This document shows, one piece after another, positions 8,594 to 16,324 of a stretch of DNA of 64,000 nt. The notes beneath the pieces were generated by a model. That model ran no database searches and was not told the origin of the DNA. It was given only the letters and a program-made list of their open reading frames with translations. The translations under genes and the position numbers were made by a program. Numbering within the stretch: position 1 is the first letter of the stretch; each line of letters begins with the position of its first letter. Source of the DNA: Intestinibacter bartlettii (GTDB taxonomy: Bacteria; Bacillota; Clostridia; Peptostreptococcales; Peptostreptococcaceae); NCBI RefSeq assembly GCF_000154445.1, contig NZ_DS499554.1; one strand, given 5' to 3'.

Positions 8594-9709
8594 TTAATTG
8601 TTAGAAGATATTCTTACTGGTAAAAGTAAGTATGTATATTTTGTTCCATCAGCTGGTTTAATTATACATGGATTCACATTAGTTGTAAATTCTATATAGA
8701 TTTCTTCACAATCTATGTTTTTTAAACCTTCTAATAAGTATCTAGAGTTAAATGCTATATCTAAATAATCACCTTCTAATGATAAAGATACCTCTTCATA
8801 AACATTACCTTTTTCATTGTTAGAAGTTATAGCCATCATAGAATCTCTTATTGATAACTTGATAAGATTATTTTGTTCTGATTGAGAAAGCAGTGAAGCT
8901 CTTTCGATACTGTTTAATAAATCTTTTGTTTTTAATTTTATTTTTGAATTATACTCTCTTGGGCATAACTTTTTATAATCTATGAATTCTCCCTCTAAAA
9001 GTCTTGTCACTATTTTTGTATCGTTTATTATGAAAATAGCATTCTTTTCATTAAATCCTACTTTTACTTCTTCTTCTGAAGATAATAAACTATTCACATC
9101 TATAAGTGTTTTACCTGGGATAATTATTTTAGCTTTTAAATCTTCATGGATTAAGTTATCCACTTGACAACTTCTAACTGCAAATCTATAACCATCAATT
9201 GCAACTAAGTTTATATTTCCATTTTCAATTTCTAAAAGTTCACCCATAAGTATTGGCTTAGTTTGATCTTGAGATGTAGCAAAAACTGTTTGTTTTATCA
9301 TGCTTTTTAATACATCTTGAGGAATACTATATAACTTATCCTCATTAACATCTGGAATTTGTGGATATTCTTTAGCTGAATCCCCTTTTATTTTAAATTT
9401 TGAGTTTAAACAATTTATATAAACATTGTTATCCTCATCTGTTTCTATTTCAACAAATGAATCTGGTAATTTTCTTATGATATCCCCAAATAATTTTGAA
9501 TTTATTACTATACTTCCCTCTTGAATAACCTCTGCTGGTACATGAGATTCTATTCCGATTTCTAAATCATATCCTTTTAAGATTATTTCATCTTGTTTCG
9601 TAACTATTAAAACACCTTTTAGTAGATCTAAAGTTGTTTTTGAATTAATAGCTTTTTGTACAATTCCTATTTTATTAGCTAATAGTTTTTGATTACAAAT
9701 TATCTTCAA
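8594..9709 (-). CDS. dnaN: DNA polymerase III beta sliding clamp
   Basis: Ring-shaped processivity clamp of the replicase; 371 residues, standard length, built of three similar domains. The C-terminus ends in the conserved clamp pattern KYTYLLLPVRI. The start is a TTG at 9709, chosen because AAGGAGG (9719-9725) lies exactly nine bases away. Those nine bases are TTATCCACA, a perfect DnaA box. It follows dnaA after a 264-bp origin region and ends with its own terminator. Confidence 0.97.
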   Translation of the reverse strand: MKIICNQKLLANKIGIVQKAINSKTTLDLLKGVLIVTKQDEIILKGYDLEIGIESHVPAEVIQEGSIVINSKLFGDIIRKLPDSFVEIETDEDNNVYINCLNSKFKIKGDSAKEYPQIPDVNEDKLYSIPQDVLKSMIKQTVFATSQDQTKPILMGELLEIENGNINLVAIDGYRFAVRSCQVDNLIHEDLKAKIIIPGKTLIDVNSLLSSEEEVKVGFNEKNAIFIINDTKIVTRLLEGEFIDYKKLCPREYNSKIKLKTKDLLNSIERASLLSQSEQNNLIKLSIRDSMMAITSNNEKGNVYEEVSLSLEGDYLDIAFNSRYLLEGLKNIDCEEIYIEFTTNVNPCIIKPADGTKYTYLLLPVRISSNN

Positions 9710-9725
9710 TGTGGATAACCTCCTT
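9710..9725 (-). promoter_or_regulatory. dnaN ribosome site with a DnaA box as spacer
   Basis: Read on the minus strand: AAGGAGG (9725-9719), then TTATCCACA (9718-9710), then the TTG start of dnaN. The DnaA box fills the whole spacer between ribosome site and start codon. It is the dnaN-proximal member of the origin box cluster. Confidence 0.8.
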
Positions 9726-9746
9726 GTTGCTTTTTAATAAAATTAT

Positions 9747-9776
9747 TAATAATAATGATAGTAGTATTAGTAGTAG
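9747..9776 (+). other. DnaA-trio origin unwinding element
   Basis: Ten in-phase triplets read TAA TAA TAA TGA TAG TAG TAT TAG TAG TAG, followed by G and then tandem DnaA-box-like sites at 9781-9798. Read 3' to 5' they are mostly GAT or AAT, the DnaA-trio pattern described for bacterial origin unwinding, placed beside DnaA boxes as in Bacillus subtilis. The AT-rich stretch 9731-9760 next to it is the likely first melted segment. Confidence 0.75.
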
Positions 9777-9973
9777 GTGTTGTTGATAATGTGTATAAGT
9801 ACCTGTAGTTAAGTTGTATAAATAGTTTCAGCATGTGTATAAAATGTGTATAACTATGTAAAAACCTATTGATAACTTTGTGGAAAGATTATGGATAACT
9901 TTTTGGTAAAATCTATATACAGATTTATTCACATAGTTATCCACAGATATTCACAGCACAATTGTGTATAACT

Positions 9974-11329
9974 TTAACCCTTTAATTCAACTATTATCTT
10001 ATCTATTTTTTCTTTTAATTCACTATTTTTTTCAAGCTCAAGATCTTTTGATATTTTGTCATGAGCATGAATAACCGTTGTATGATCTCTTCCTCCAAAT
10101 TCGTTCCCGATCTTAGGTAACGATAAGTCTGTAAGCTCTCTACTTAAGTACATTGCTATCTGGCGTGGATAAGCTATAGCTCTAGTTCTTTTCTTAGAGT
10201 TAAAGTCGTCCATTTTTATACCGAATGTAGTAGATACTTTTTCTTTTATTCTATTTACAGAGATTTCTTGGCTTTCTGATGTTGTTACAATATCTTTTAG
10301 TGCCTCAACTGCTAAGTCATAAGATATATCCTTGTTGATAAGTGATGAATAAGCAACAACTCTTGTTAAAGCTCCTTCTAATTCTCTTATATTTGATTTT
10401 ATATAAGTAGCTATATAGTTCATTACTTCGTTTGGAATATCTATATTCTCAATTTGTGCTTTTGTTTTTAATATAGCTATTCTAGTTTCGAAATCTGGTG
10501 GTTGAATGTCTGCGATTAATCCCATTTCGAAACGAGATCTTAATCTATCTTCTAGAGTAGGAATCTCTTTTGGAGGTCTATCACTAGAAATAATTATTTG
10601 TTTATTTGCTTCGTGTAATGCATTAAAAGTGTGGAAGAACTCTTCTTGAGTACCTTCTTTTCCCGCTATAAATTGAATATCGTCTATAAGCAATATATCA
10701 ACATTTCTATATTTGTTTCTAAATTCCTCGTTTTTATCACTTTTTATTGAGTTTATAAGTTCGTTAGTAAACTTTTCTGAAGACACATACACAACTTTTG
10801 CATCATTTTGTTCTTTCATAATTGAGTGTCCGATAGCATGCATTAAGTGTGTTTTTCCAAGACCAACTCCACCGTATAAGAATAATGGATTATATGCTTT
10901 TGCTGGTGATTCAGCAACTGCTACACATGCAGCATGGGCAAATCTATTACTATTACCGATTACAAATGTGTCAAATGTATACTTTGGATTTAATCGAGGA
11001 TAATTTCTAATAATATTATTGTTACTATTGTTATTAATATTATGATTATTATTTGAAGTTTTTAAAGGATTTTGTTCAACTTCATTGCTATCAGAAATTA
11101 TTTTAATTTCAAATTTATTTGATGTTAGCTGACTCAAACAGCTTTCTATCAAATTTAAATATCTAGTTCTCAATATATCTTCTGCAAATTCATTTGGTGC
11201 CAGTAATGTCAACTCATTTGAATCCGTTTCAATAGGTACGGTATTCTTGAAAAAAGTTTCAAAACTAGCAGAGGCAACTTCACCTTTAATAAGTTGCAAT
11301 GTTTTCTTCCATAATGAAACTATGTCCAT
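9974..11329 (-). CDS. dnaA: Chromosomal replication initiator DnaA
   Basis: AAA+ initiator that binds DnaA boxes and opens oriC. Of 451 residues, domain I spans about 1-80, and domain II is a short Asn-rich linker (about 92-108). Domain III has Walker A GGVGLGKT (153-160) and Walker B ILLIDDIQFIAGK. Domain IV carries the DNA-binding signature GGRDHTTVIHAHDKI. The ATG has GGAGGT upstream. DnaA boxes flank it on both sides, so autoregulation is likely. The box at 9963-9971 ends two bases from the last base of its stop codon. Confidence 0.98.
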   Translation of the reverse strand: MDIVSLWKKTLQLIKGEVASASFETFFKNTVPIETDSNELTLLAPNEFAEDILRTRYLNLIESCLSQLTSNKFEIKIISDSNEVEQNPLKTSNNNHNINNNSNNNIIRNYPRLNPKYTFDTFVIGNSNRFAHAACVAVAESPAKAYNPLFLYGGVGLGKTHLMHAIGHSIMKEQNDAKVVYVSSEKFTNELINSIKSDKNEEFRNKYRNVDILLIDDIQFIAGKEGTQEEFFHTFNALHEANKQIIISSDRPPKEIPTLEDRLRSRFEMGLIADIQPPDFETRIAILKTKAQIENIDIPNEVMNYIATYIKSNIRELEGALTRVVAYSSLINKDISYDLAVEALKDIVTTSESQEISVNRIKEKVSTTFGIKMDDFNSKKRTRAIAYPRQIAMYLSRELTDLSLPKIGNEFGGRDHTTVIHAHDKISKDLELEKNSELKEKIDKIIVELKG

Positions 11330-11355
11330 ATTTAAACCTCCAACAAATTATTTAT

Positions 11356-12129
11356 TTTTCCACAGAAATATCCACAAAAATATAAAAAAATGACATGGTT
11401 AGTTTTCTAATATAGATACTAACAGCTTTCAGTGGATAACTTGTGGATAATATGTGTGTATGTATTTGGAATTTATAATTATTAACAGGCTGTGGATAAA
11501 GTTATCAAGATATTAACTGCTGAAATTTCAAGGGTTGTATATAATATTGTCAATAAAATTGATACTTATACACAATGATATCAACATATTGTGAATTGCT
11601 TAATAACTTTATCCACAGTATTAACATGTAACTTAATAATAACAAAAAATTTTCCAAATTACAATATAATACGACTATATTATCCACAAATAAACATGGC
11701 TGTGGATAATTTAATTCACATGGTGTGAATCAAATGTGCATATAAAAAAATATAGTATTTATAATGTAAAAGCAAGAGTTAATTTTAATAAAAAATAAAA
11801 AATTAAATACAGTATATTTAGAGGGATTAGGTGGATAATTTTGTGTGAAATGTGAATTAATTTATTTTTAGTTAATATAAAAGTTGTAATTTTAAAAATA
11901 GAGAGTATAAAATATAAAAAAGTTTCTACTATATTAATTAAATTTAAAATTGAATATCTAAAAAGATCAATTTAAATAAAAGTAGAGGGTATGTTCATTA
12001 CAAAGTGTGGATAAAATAAAAGAAAAAGTAATAAATGACGGATTTAGTTTGGTTAATAGAGGGAGTATAGAAATATAAGTGAATTGTTTTAGAAATTAAT
12101 TTTTTAAATATACACAGATATGTGGATAA
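11356..12129. other. oriC: oriC, DnaA-box cluster between dnaA and rpmH
   Basis: Non-coding stretch of about 1 kb (11330-12317) with eight exact TTATNCACA boxes on either strand: 11442-11450, 11491-11499, 11566-11574, 11609-11617, 11680-11688, 11701-11709, 12006-12014 and 12121-12129. Near-matches occur at 11356-11376, 11431-11439 and 11830-11838. The two strands of genes diverge here. Between 11840 and 12000 the sequence is simple AT-rich DNA with no feature I can support. Confidence 0.9.
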
Positions 12130-12211
12130 TAATGTTTATAATTTTTTGAGTATATGTTATTTTTTTAAAAAAATTAACTGGTTTAATATGTTTAATATGC
12201 TCAAAAACTCG

Positions 12212-12240
12212 TTGACAACCTAATTAAAAGCATTTATAAT
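12212..12240 (+). promoter_or_regulatory. Consensus sigma-A promoter of rpmH
   Basis: TTGACA (12212-12217), 17-bp spacer, TATAAT (12235-12240): a perfect consensus promoter, 78 bp before the rpmH start. It drives rpmH and, by read-through of a short terminator, probably some of rnpA-yidD-yidC. Confidence 0.9.
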
Positions 12241-12317
12241 AATATGTGTTATGTTTACTTTGAAAGTAAAATTATTATTTTTATAAATGGAAAAAAATTT
12301 GAAAGGCGGTGCAAAGA

Positions 12318-12452
12318 ATGAAAAGAACTTATCAGCCAAAAAAAAGACAAAGAAAAAAAGAACACGGATTTAGAAAAAGAATGAAAACTTCTAACGGAAG
12401 AAACGTGTTAAAAAGAAGAAGAGCTAAAGGAAGAAACAGATTAACTCATTAA
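12318..12452 (+). CDS. rpmH: 50S ribosomal protein L34
   Basis: A 44-residue, very basic ribosomal protein, recognised by its start MKRTYQPKKRQRKKEHGFR and ending GRNRLTH. L34 binds 23S rRNA in the large subunit. It is first in the conserved rpmH-rnpA-yidD-yidC-jag order to the right of oriC. GAAAGGCGG gives a ribosome site upstream, and a terminator follows its stop codon. Confidence 0.97.
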   Translation: MKRTYQPKKRQRKKEHGFRKRMKTSNGRNVLKRRRAKGRNRLTH

Positions 12453-12455
12453 TTT

Positions 12456-12485
12456 AAAAAGGCCGCTTAAGAAAGTGGCCTTTTT
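12456..12485 (+). terminator. Terminator after rpmH
   Basis: AAAAAGGCC...GGCCTTTTT hairpin (9-bp arms, extended by GC/GT) followed by T. It probably sets the high ratio of L34 to RNase P protein by partial termination. Confidence 0.85.
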
Positions 12486-12551
12486 GCGTAATTTTTTTAA
12501 ATTAAAAATTAAAGAAAATAACGAAGCTGTGTTTATGGAGGATTAACCAAG

Positions 12552-12896
12552 ATGTATTTTAATGAAACTGAACGTTTGAGAAAAGACTCTGATTTTAGAC
12601 GAGTTTATAAACACGGTAAATCTTTTGCAAATAGATACTTAGTGATGTATATAATGCGAAACAATTTAGAATATAATCGAGTGGGCATATCAGTTTCCAA
12701 AAAAGTAGGAAAAGCTATTGTTCGCAATAAGGTTAAAAGAAGAATAAGGGAATCATTTAGATTAGATGTAGACAAAAAAATAAAGTCTGGATACGATATA
12801 GTTTTTATTGCTAGAGTTGCAATAAGTGATATGCAATACAATGAAATTAATAAATCTATGAAGCATCTTGTAAATAAGTTTAAATTATTTAAATAG
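12552..12896 (+). CDS. rnpA: Ribonuclease P protein component
   Basis: Protein cofactor of RNase P, which matures tRNA 5' ends. It is 114 residues and basic, with the RNR motif RNKVKRRIRESFR in the conserved RNA-binding helix and the N-terminal LRKDSDFRRVYKHGKS typical of the family. ATG start with GGAGG 10 bp upstream. It sits between rpmH and yidD, as in nearly all Firmicutes. Confidence 0.97.
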   Translation: MYFNETERLRKDSDFRRVYKHGKSFANRYLVMYIMRNNLEYNRVGISVSKKVGKAIVRNKVKRRIRESFRLDVDKKIKSGYDIVFIARVAISDMQYNEINKSMKHLVNKFKLFK

Positions 12897-12929
12897 ATAA
12901 TTGTTTCTAATTATGGAGGTTCGAATCTA

Positions 12930-13181
12930 TTGAATAAAATAGTTTATAAATTGAAGGAAATAAACGTTTATTTATCGAAAGTATGTATTTACTTAATAAG
13001 ATTTTATCAAAAATATATATCTCCATTGAAAGGACCTACTTGTAGATTTTATCCAACATGCTCTCAATATGCAATAGAAGCATTTAAAAAATATGGAGTG
13101 ATAAAGGGCATGTTCTTGACAATAAAGAGAATACTTAAATGCCATCCATTCCATCCAGGGGGCTATGATCCTCTAAAATAA
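12930..13181 (+). CDS. yidD: Membrane protein insertion efficiency factor YidD
   Basis: An 83-residue protein of the YidD family with the signature CRFYPTCSQYAIEAFKKYG and the C-terminal CHPFHPGGYDPL. YidD is a small membrane-associated protein that assists YidC-dependent insertion. The start is TTG at 12930 with GGAGG 9-10 bp upstream. It lies between rnpA and yidC, the usual place. Confidence 0.95.
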   Translation: MNKIVYKLKEINVYLSKVCIYLIRFYQKYISPLKGPTCRFYPTCSQYAIEAFKKYGVIKGMFLTIKRILKCHPFHPGGYDPLK

Positions 13182-13203
13182 ATATTTTCAGGAGGTATAC
13201 GAA

Positions 13204-13968
13204 TTGTTAAATGCAATAGGCAATTTTTTAGGCGTTATACTTGGATTTATAGTTAATATAGTTGGCGACTATGCTTGGTCAATAATTATATTCACTATAT
13301 TAGTAAGATTATGTCTTATGCCATTAATGATCAAACAAATAAAATCAACTAAGGCTATGCAAGATATTCAGCCTAAAATGCAAGAAATTCAAGAAAAATA
13401 TAAGAATAAGCCAGAAAAACAACAAGAAGAATTAATGAAGCTTTATAAGGATGCTAAGATAAATCCTATGGCAGGATGCTTGCCAATGTTTATACAATTA
13501 CCAATATTAATGGGGTTATTTGCATTATTAAGAGACCCTGTTGCACACGGTGTATTTGCTACAGAGGCTGCATATCATGCTGCGAATCATGGTTTTTTAT
13601 GGATTGCTAGTGTATCACAAACACATAATTTAAGTTTAGGTATACTATCTGGTGTAAGTGCTTACTTCATGCAAAAATCTATGGCAACAACTGATGAATC
13701 ACAAGCTCAAATGATGAAATCAATGACTTTAGTTATGACAGCTATGTCTTTCTGGTGGGGATATACGTATGAAGCTGGTCTTGCACTTTACTGGACAATG
13801 AGTAATATATTCTCAATAGCACAATACTATTTAGTAACAAGTCCTTTAAAAGCTAAGATGGCTAACTCTAAGGAGGAAGTAGTTAAAGATGAAAAATCAA
13901 GCGGAAGTAGTAAATCAAGCAAAAAACAACAACCAAGCAGCAATAAAAAGCTTGGAAATAAGAAGTAA
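13204..13968 (+). CDS. yidC: Membrane protein insertase YidC (Oxa1 family)
   Basis: Oxa1-type insertase of 254 residues with five predicted membrane helices. The hydrophilic-groove arginine is visible in the first core helix (FTILVRLCLMPL, about residue 36). A charged cytoplasmic hairpin rich in Lys, Gln and Glu follows (about 45-85). There is no lipoprotein cysteine at the N-terminus, unlike Bacillus SpoIIIJ. The start is TTG at 13204 with AGGAGG upstream. The basic Ser/Lys-rich tail overlaps the start of jag by 80 bp in another frame. Confidence 0.96.
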   Translation: MLNAIGNFLGVILGFIVNIVGDYAWSIIIFTILVRLCLMPLMIKQIKSTKAMQDIQPKMQEIQEKYKNKPEKQQEELMKLYKDAKINPMAGCLPMFIQLPILMGLFALLRDPVAHGVFATEAAYHAANHGFLWIASVSQTHNLSLGILSGVSAYFMQKSMATTDESQAQMMKSMTLVMTAMSFWWGYTYEAGLALYWTMSNIFSIAQYYLVTSPLKAKMANSKEEVVKDEKSSGSSKSSKKQQPSSNKKLGNKK

Positions 13969-14608
13969 GACAGAAGAAGAAGCGACAAAAAAAGCAATTG
14001 AGCAATTAAATGTAAATAAAGACAATATAGAAAATATAAAAGTTGAAGTTATTGAGGAACCAAATAAAGGTTTTCTAGGATTTATAGGGGCTAAAGATGG
14101 TCTTTATAAAATAACTGTAACAGAAAAAGTTGAAATAATAGAAGAAGTCGAACCAGTAAAAGAAATTGATATAGCAAAAGAGTTCATAGAAACAATGTTA
14201 CATAATGCAAAAATAAACGCTGATGTAATAGCAACTCAAGAAAACAATTTAATAAAAATTGACATTAAAGGAAAAGAAGCGACTACTTTAATCGGTAGAC
14301 GTGGACAAACTTTAGATGCTGTTCAATTCTTAACTAGTTTAGCTCTTAATAAAATAAATAAAGATTCTCACTCTAGAGTATTAGTTGATATAGAAAACTA
14401 TAGAGAAAAAAGAGAGCAATCTTTAATTAGATACGCAAACAAAGTAGCTAGAGAAGTAGCTAAAACAAAGAAAACAAAAAAACTAGATTATATGAATCCA
14501 TATGAGAGAAGAATTATACATTCTGCTCTTCAAAATGATAAGTATGTAATTACTTACAGCGAAGGAGAAGAGCCACATAGAAGATTAGTAATTGAGTACA
14601 AAAGATAA
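13889..14608 (+). CDS. jag: RNA-binding protein Jag/KhpB
   Basis: A 239-residue protein with a Jag-N domain (IRSKTEEEATKKAIEQL, near 24-40), a KH domain (IKIDIKGKEATTLIGRRGQT) and an R3H domain (NPYERRIIHSALQ). Jag/KhpB binds RNA and works with KhpA in cell-envelope control. The start ATG is 11 bp after AAGGAGG at 13871-13877, both inside yidC; no other well-placed start exists. The first ~26 codons therefore share 80 bp with the end of yidC. A terminator follows. Confidence 0.95.
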   Translation: MKNQAEVVNQAKNNNQAAIKSLEIRSKTEEEATKKAIEQLNVNKDNIENIKVEVIEEPNKGFLGFIGAKDGLYKITVTEKVEIIEEVEPVKEIDIAKEFIETMLHNAKINADVIATQENNLIKIDIKGKEATTLIGRRGQTLDAVQFLTSLALNKINKDSHSRVLVDIENYREKREQSLIRYANKVAREVAKTKKTKKLDYMNPYERRIIHSALQNDKYVITYSEGEEPHRRLVIEYKR

Positions 14609-14610
14609 TT

Positions 14611-14646
14611 TAAAGACCTCCTAAGATTTAGGGGGTTTTCTTTTTA
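14611..14646 (+). terminator. Terminator after jag
   Basis: ACCTCCTAA pairs with TTAGGGGGT (one G-T pair) around a short loop, followed by TTTTCTTTTT. It ends the rpmH-jag gene group. Confidence 0.85.
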
Positions 14647-14776
14647 ACGATTATTTTTTAAAATATTTTGATAGATATTTATAGAATTTGTAATTTAGGT
14701 ATAAAATGTTAATAAGCGGTTATACAAAATTAAATTGAGATTGGAAATATAATTAAAAAGTATAGAGGTGATAAAT

Positions 14777-16156
14777 TTGTTTATAGATGATACAATAGCA
14801 GCGATTGCTACAGCACCTGGAGAAGGTGGAATCGGAATAATAAGAATAAGTGGAAGTAATTCATTAAAAGTTGCAGAAGAAATATTTAAAGCTGTATCTG
14901 GTAAAAAAATAAGTGAATATAATTCAAGAACATTAGTGTATGGAAATATATTTGACGGCGAAAAAAGAATAGATGAAGTTTTAGTAGCTTATATGGAAGG
15001 ACCTAGATCATATACTGGTGAAGATGTTATTGAAATAAATTGTCACGGTGGATTTATTTCAGTAAAGAAAATATTAGAATTAATTTTAACTAAAGATGTT
15101 AGATTAGCAGAAGCTGGTGAATTTACAAAGAGAGCATTCTTAAACGGAAGAATAGATTTATCTCAAGCAGAAGCAGTAATAGACGTAATAAAATCTAAAA
15201 CTGATAAAGCACAAGAGGTTGCTCAAAATCAATTAGAAGGTTCTTTAGCAAATAAGATAAAAAGTTTAAGACTTAAAGTTACAGAAGTTTTAGCACAATT
15301 AGAAGTATCTATAGATTTCTCTGATGAAGATGTAGAAGATGTTACTTATAAAGAAATAGAAGAAAAATCTTTAGAGTTAAGAGAAGAAATTAAAAAATTA
15401 TACGATTCAGCTGAAAGCGGAAAAATACTTAGAGATGGATTAAAAACAGTAATAATCGGTAAACCAAACGTAGGGAAATCTTCACTATTAAATTCTATAT
15501 TAGGAGAAAATAGAGCGATAGTAACAGAAATAGCTGGTACTACAAGAGACGTTATAGAAGAATTCGTAAATATTAAAGGAATCCCACTAAAAATAGTGGA
15601 TACTGCTGGAATAAGAGAAACAGAAGATATAGTTGAAAAAATAGGTGTACAAAAATCTAAAGAGTCTATAGATTCAGCAGATTTAGTGATAATAGTTTTA
15701 GATTCATCAAAATCATTAACTGATGAGGATTTAGAAATATTAGAAAGTGCAAAAAGCAAAAAAACTATAGTTTTATTAAATAAAATAGATTTAGATCAAG
15801 CAATAGATGAAACAGCTATTGAAGAATTTGTAGGAAAAGATAATATAATAAAAATTTCAGCATTAAAAAATGAGGGAATTGAACAAATACATGATAAAAT
15901 AGAGTCAATGGTATTTGCGGGAGATGTTAAAAGTTCATCAAATCTTGTTATAACAAATTCAAGACATAAAGATGCATTATTCAAAGCATATAACTCAATA
16001 AATGATGCAATAGATGGAATAGAACAAAGATTACCATATGATTTTATAGAAGTTGACTTTAAAAATATCTGGGATTACTTAGGATATATAAACGGAGATA
16101 CAGTACAAGAAGATTTATTAGATACAATCTTCAGCAACTTCTGTATAGGAAAATAA
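14777..16156 (+). CDS. mnmE: tRNA modification GTPase MnmE
   Basis: GTPase that with MnmG makes 5-carboxymethylaminomethyluridine at the wobble base of several tRNAs. An N-terminal tetrahydrofolate-binding domain (AAIATAPGEGGIGIIRISGS) is followed by the inserted G domain: GKPNVGKSS (G1), TTRDV (G2), DTAGIR (G3), NKID (G4). The C-terminal CIGK holds the catalytic cysteine. TTG at 14777 is preferred because AGAGGTG lies 7-8 bp upstream; an in-frame GTG at 14768 is inside that ribosome site. This gives 459 residues. Confidence 0.96.
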   Translation: MFIDDTIAAIATAPGEGGIGIIRISGSNSLKVAEEIFKAVSGKKISEYNSRTLVYGNIFDGEKRIDEVLVAYMEGPRSYTGEDVIEINCHGGFISVKKILELILTKDVRLAEAGEFTKRAFLNGRIDLSQAEAVIDVIKSKTDKAQEVAQNQLEGSLANKIKSLRLKVTEVLAQLEVSIDFSDEDVEDVTYKEIEEKSLELREEIKKLYDSAESGKILRDGLKTVIIGKPNVGKSSLLNSILGENRAIVTEIAGTTRDVIEEFVNIKGIPLKIVDTAGIRETEDIVEKIGVQKSKESIDSADLVIIVLDSSKSLTDEDLEILESAKSKKTIVLLNKIDLDQAIDETAIEEFVGKDNIIKISALKNEGIEQIHDKIESMVFAGDVKSSSNLVITNSRHKDALFKAYNSINDAIDGIEQRLPYDFIEVDFKNIWDYLGYINGDTVQEDLLDTIFSNFCIGK

Positions 16157-16170
16157 TAATTATGATTTTA

Positions 16171-16229
16171 AACAAGATATAAATTTATGTTTAGGAAAAT
16201 TGAACTAAAAAATATATTTATATCTTGTT
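16171..16229 (+). repeat. Long inverted repeat after mnmE
   Basis: A perfect 14-bp inverted repeat (AACAAGATATAAAT, 16171-16184, and its complement, 16216-16229) lies 15 bp after mnmE. Both arms border a copy of ATTTTAAAC. The loop is 31 bases and there is no strong T run, so it is at best a weak terminator of mnmE. Confidence 0.6.
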
Positions 16230-16289
16230 GATTTTAAACGGTATAAGTTTATAATTTATAGATGTGAAATAAACTATGTGATATAGAGA

Positions 16290-16305
16290 TGTTTCTCGTG
16301 AAACA
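16290..16305 (+). promoter_or_regulatory. parS-like centromere site
   Basis: TGTTTCTCGTGAAACA matches the bacterial parS consensus TGTTTCACGTGAAACA at 15 of 16 bases; only the seventh base differs. It lies in the non-coding gap 20 bp before mnmG, about 3.6 kb from the parB gene and close to oriC, where parS sites are normally found. It would be bound by the ParB encoded at 19960. Confidence 0.8.
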
Positions 16306-16324
16306 TTTTTAGAAAGGAGCAAAA

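Larger units (their letters stand above)
9710..9973. other. oriC: oriC, dnaA-dnaN intergenic part
   Basis: The 264-bp gap between dnaN and dnaA holds six exact TTATNCACA boxes (either strand): 9710-9718, 9790-9798, 9834-9842, 9845-9853, 9938-9946 and 9963-9971. Several near-matches, such as TGTTGATAA at 9781-9789, lie among them. The part nearest dnaN is an AT-rich stretch with a triplet track (separate entry). In Firmicutes with bipartite origins this is where unwinding starts. Genes on the two sides run away from this region, as expected for an origin. Confidence 0.93.
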
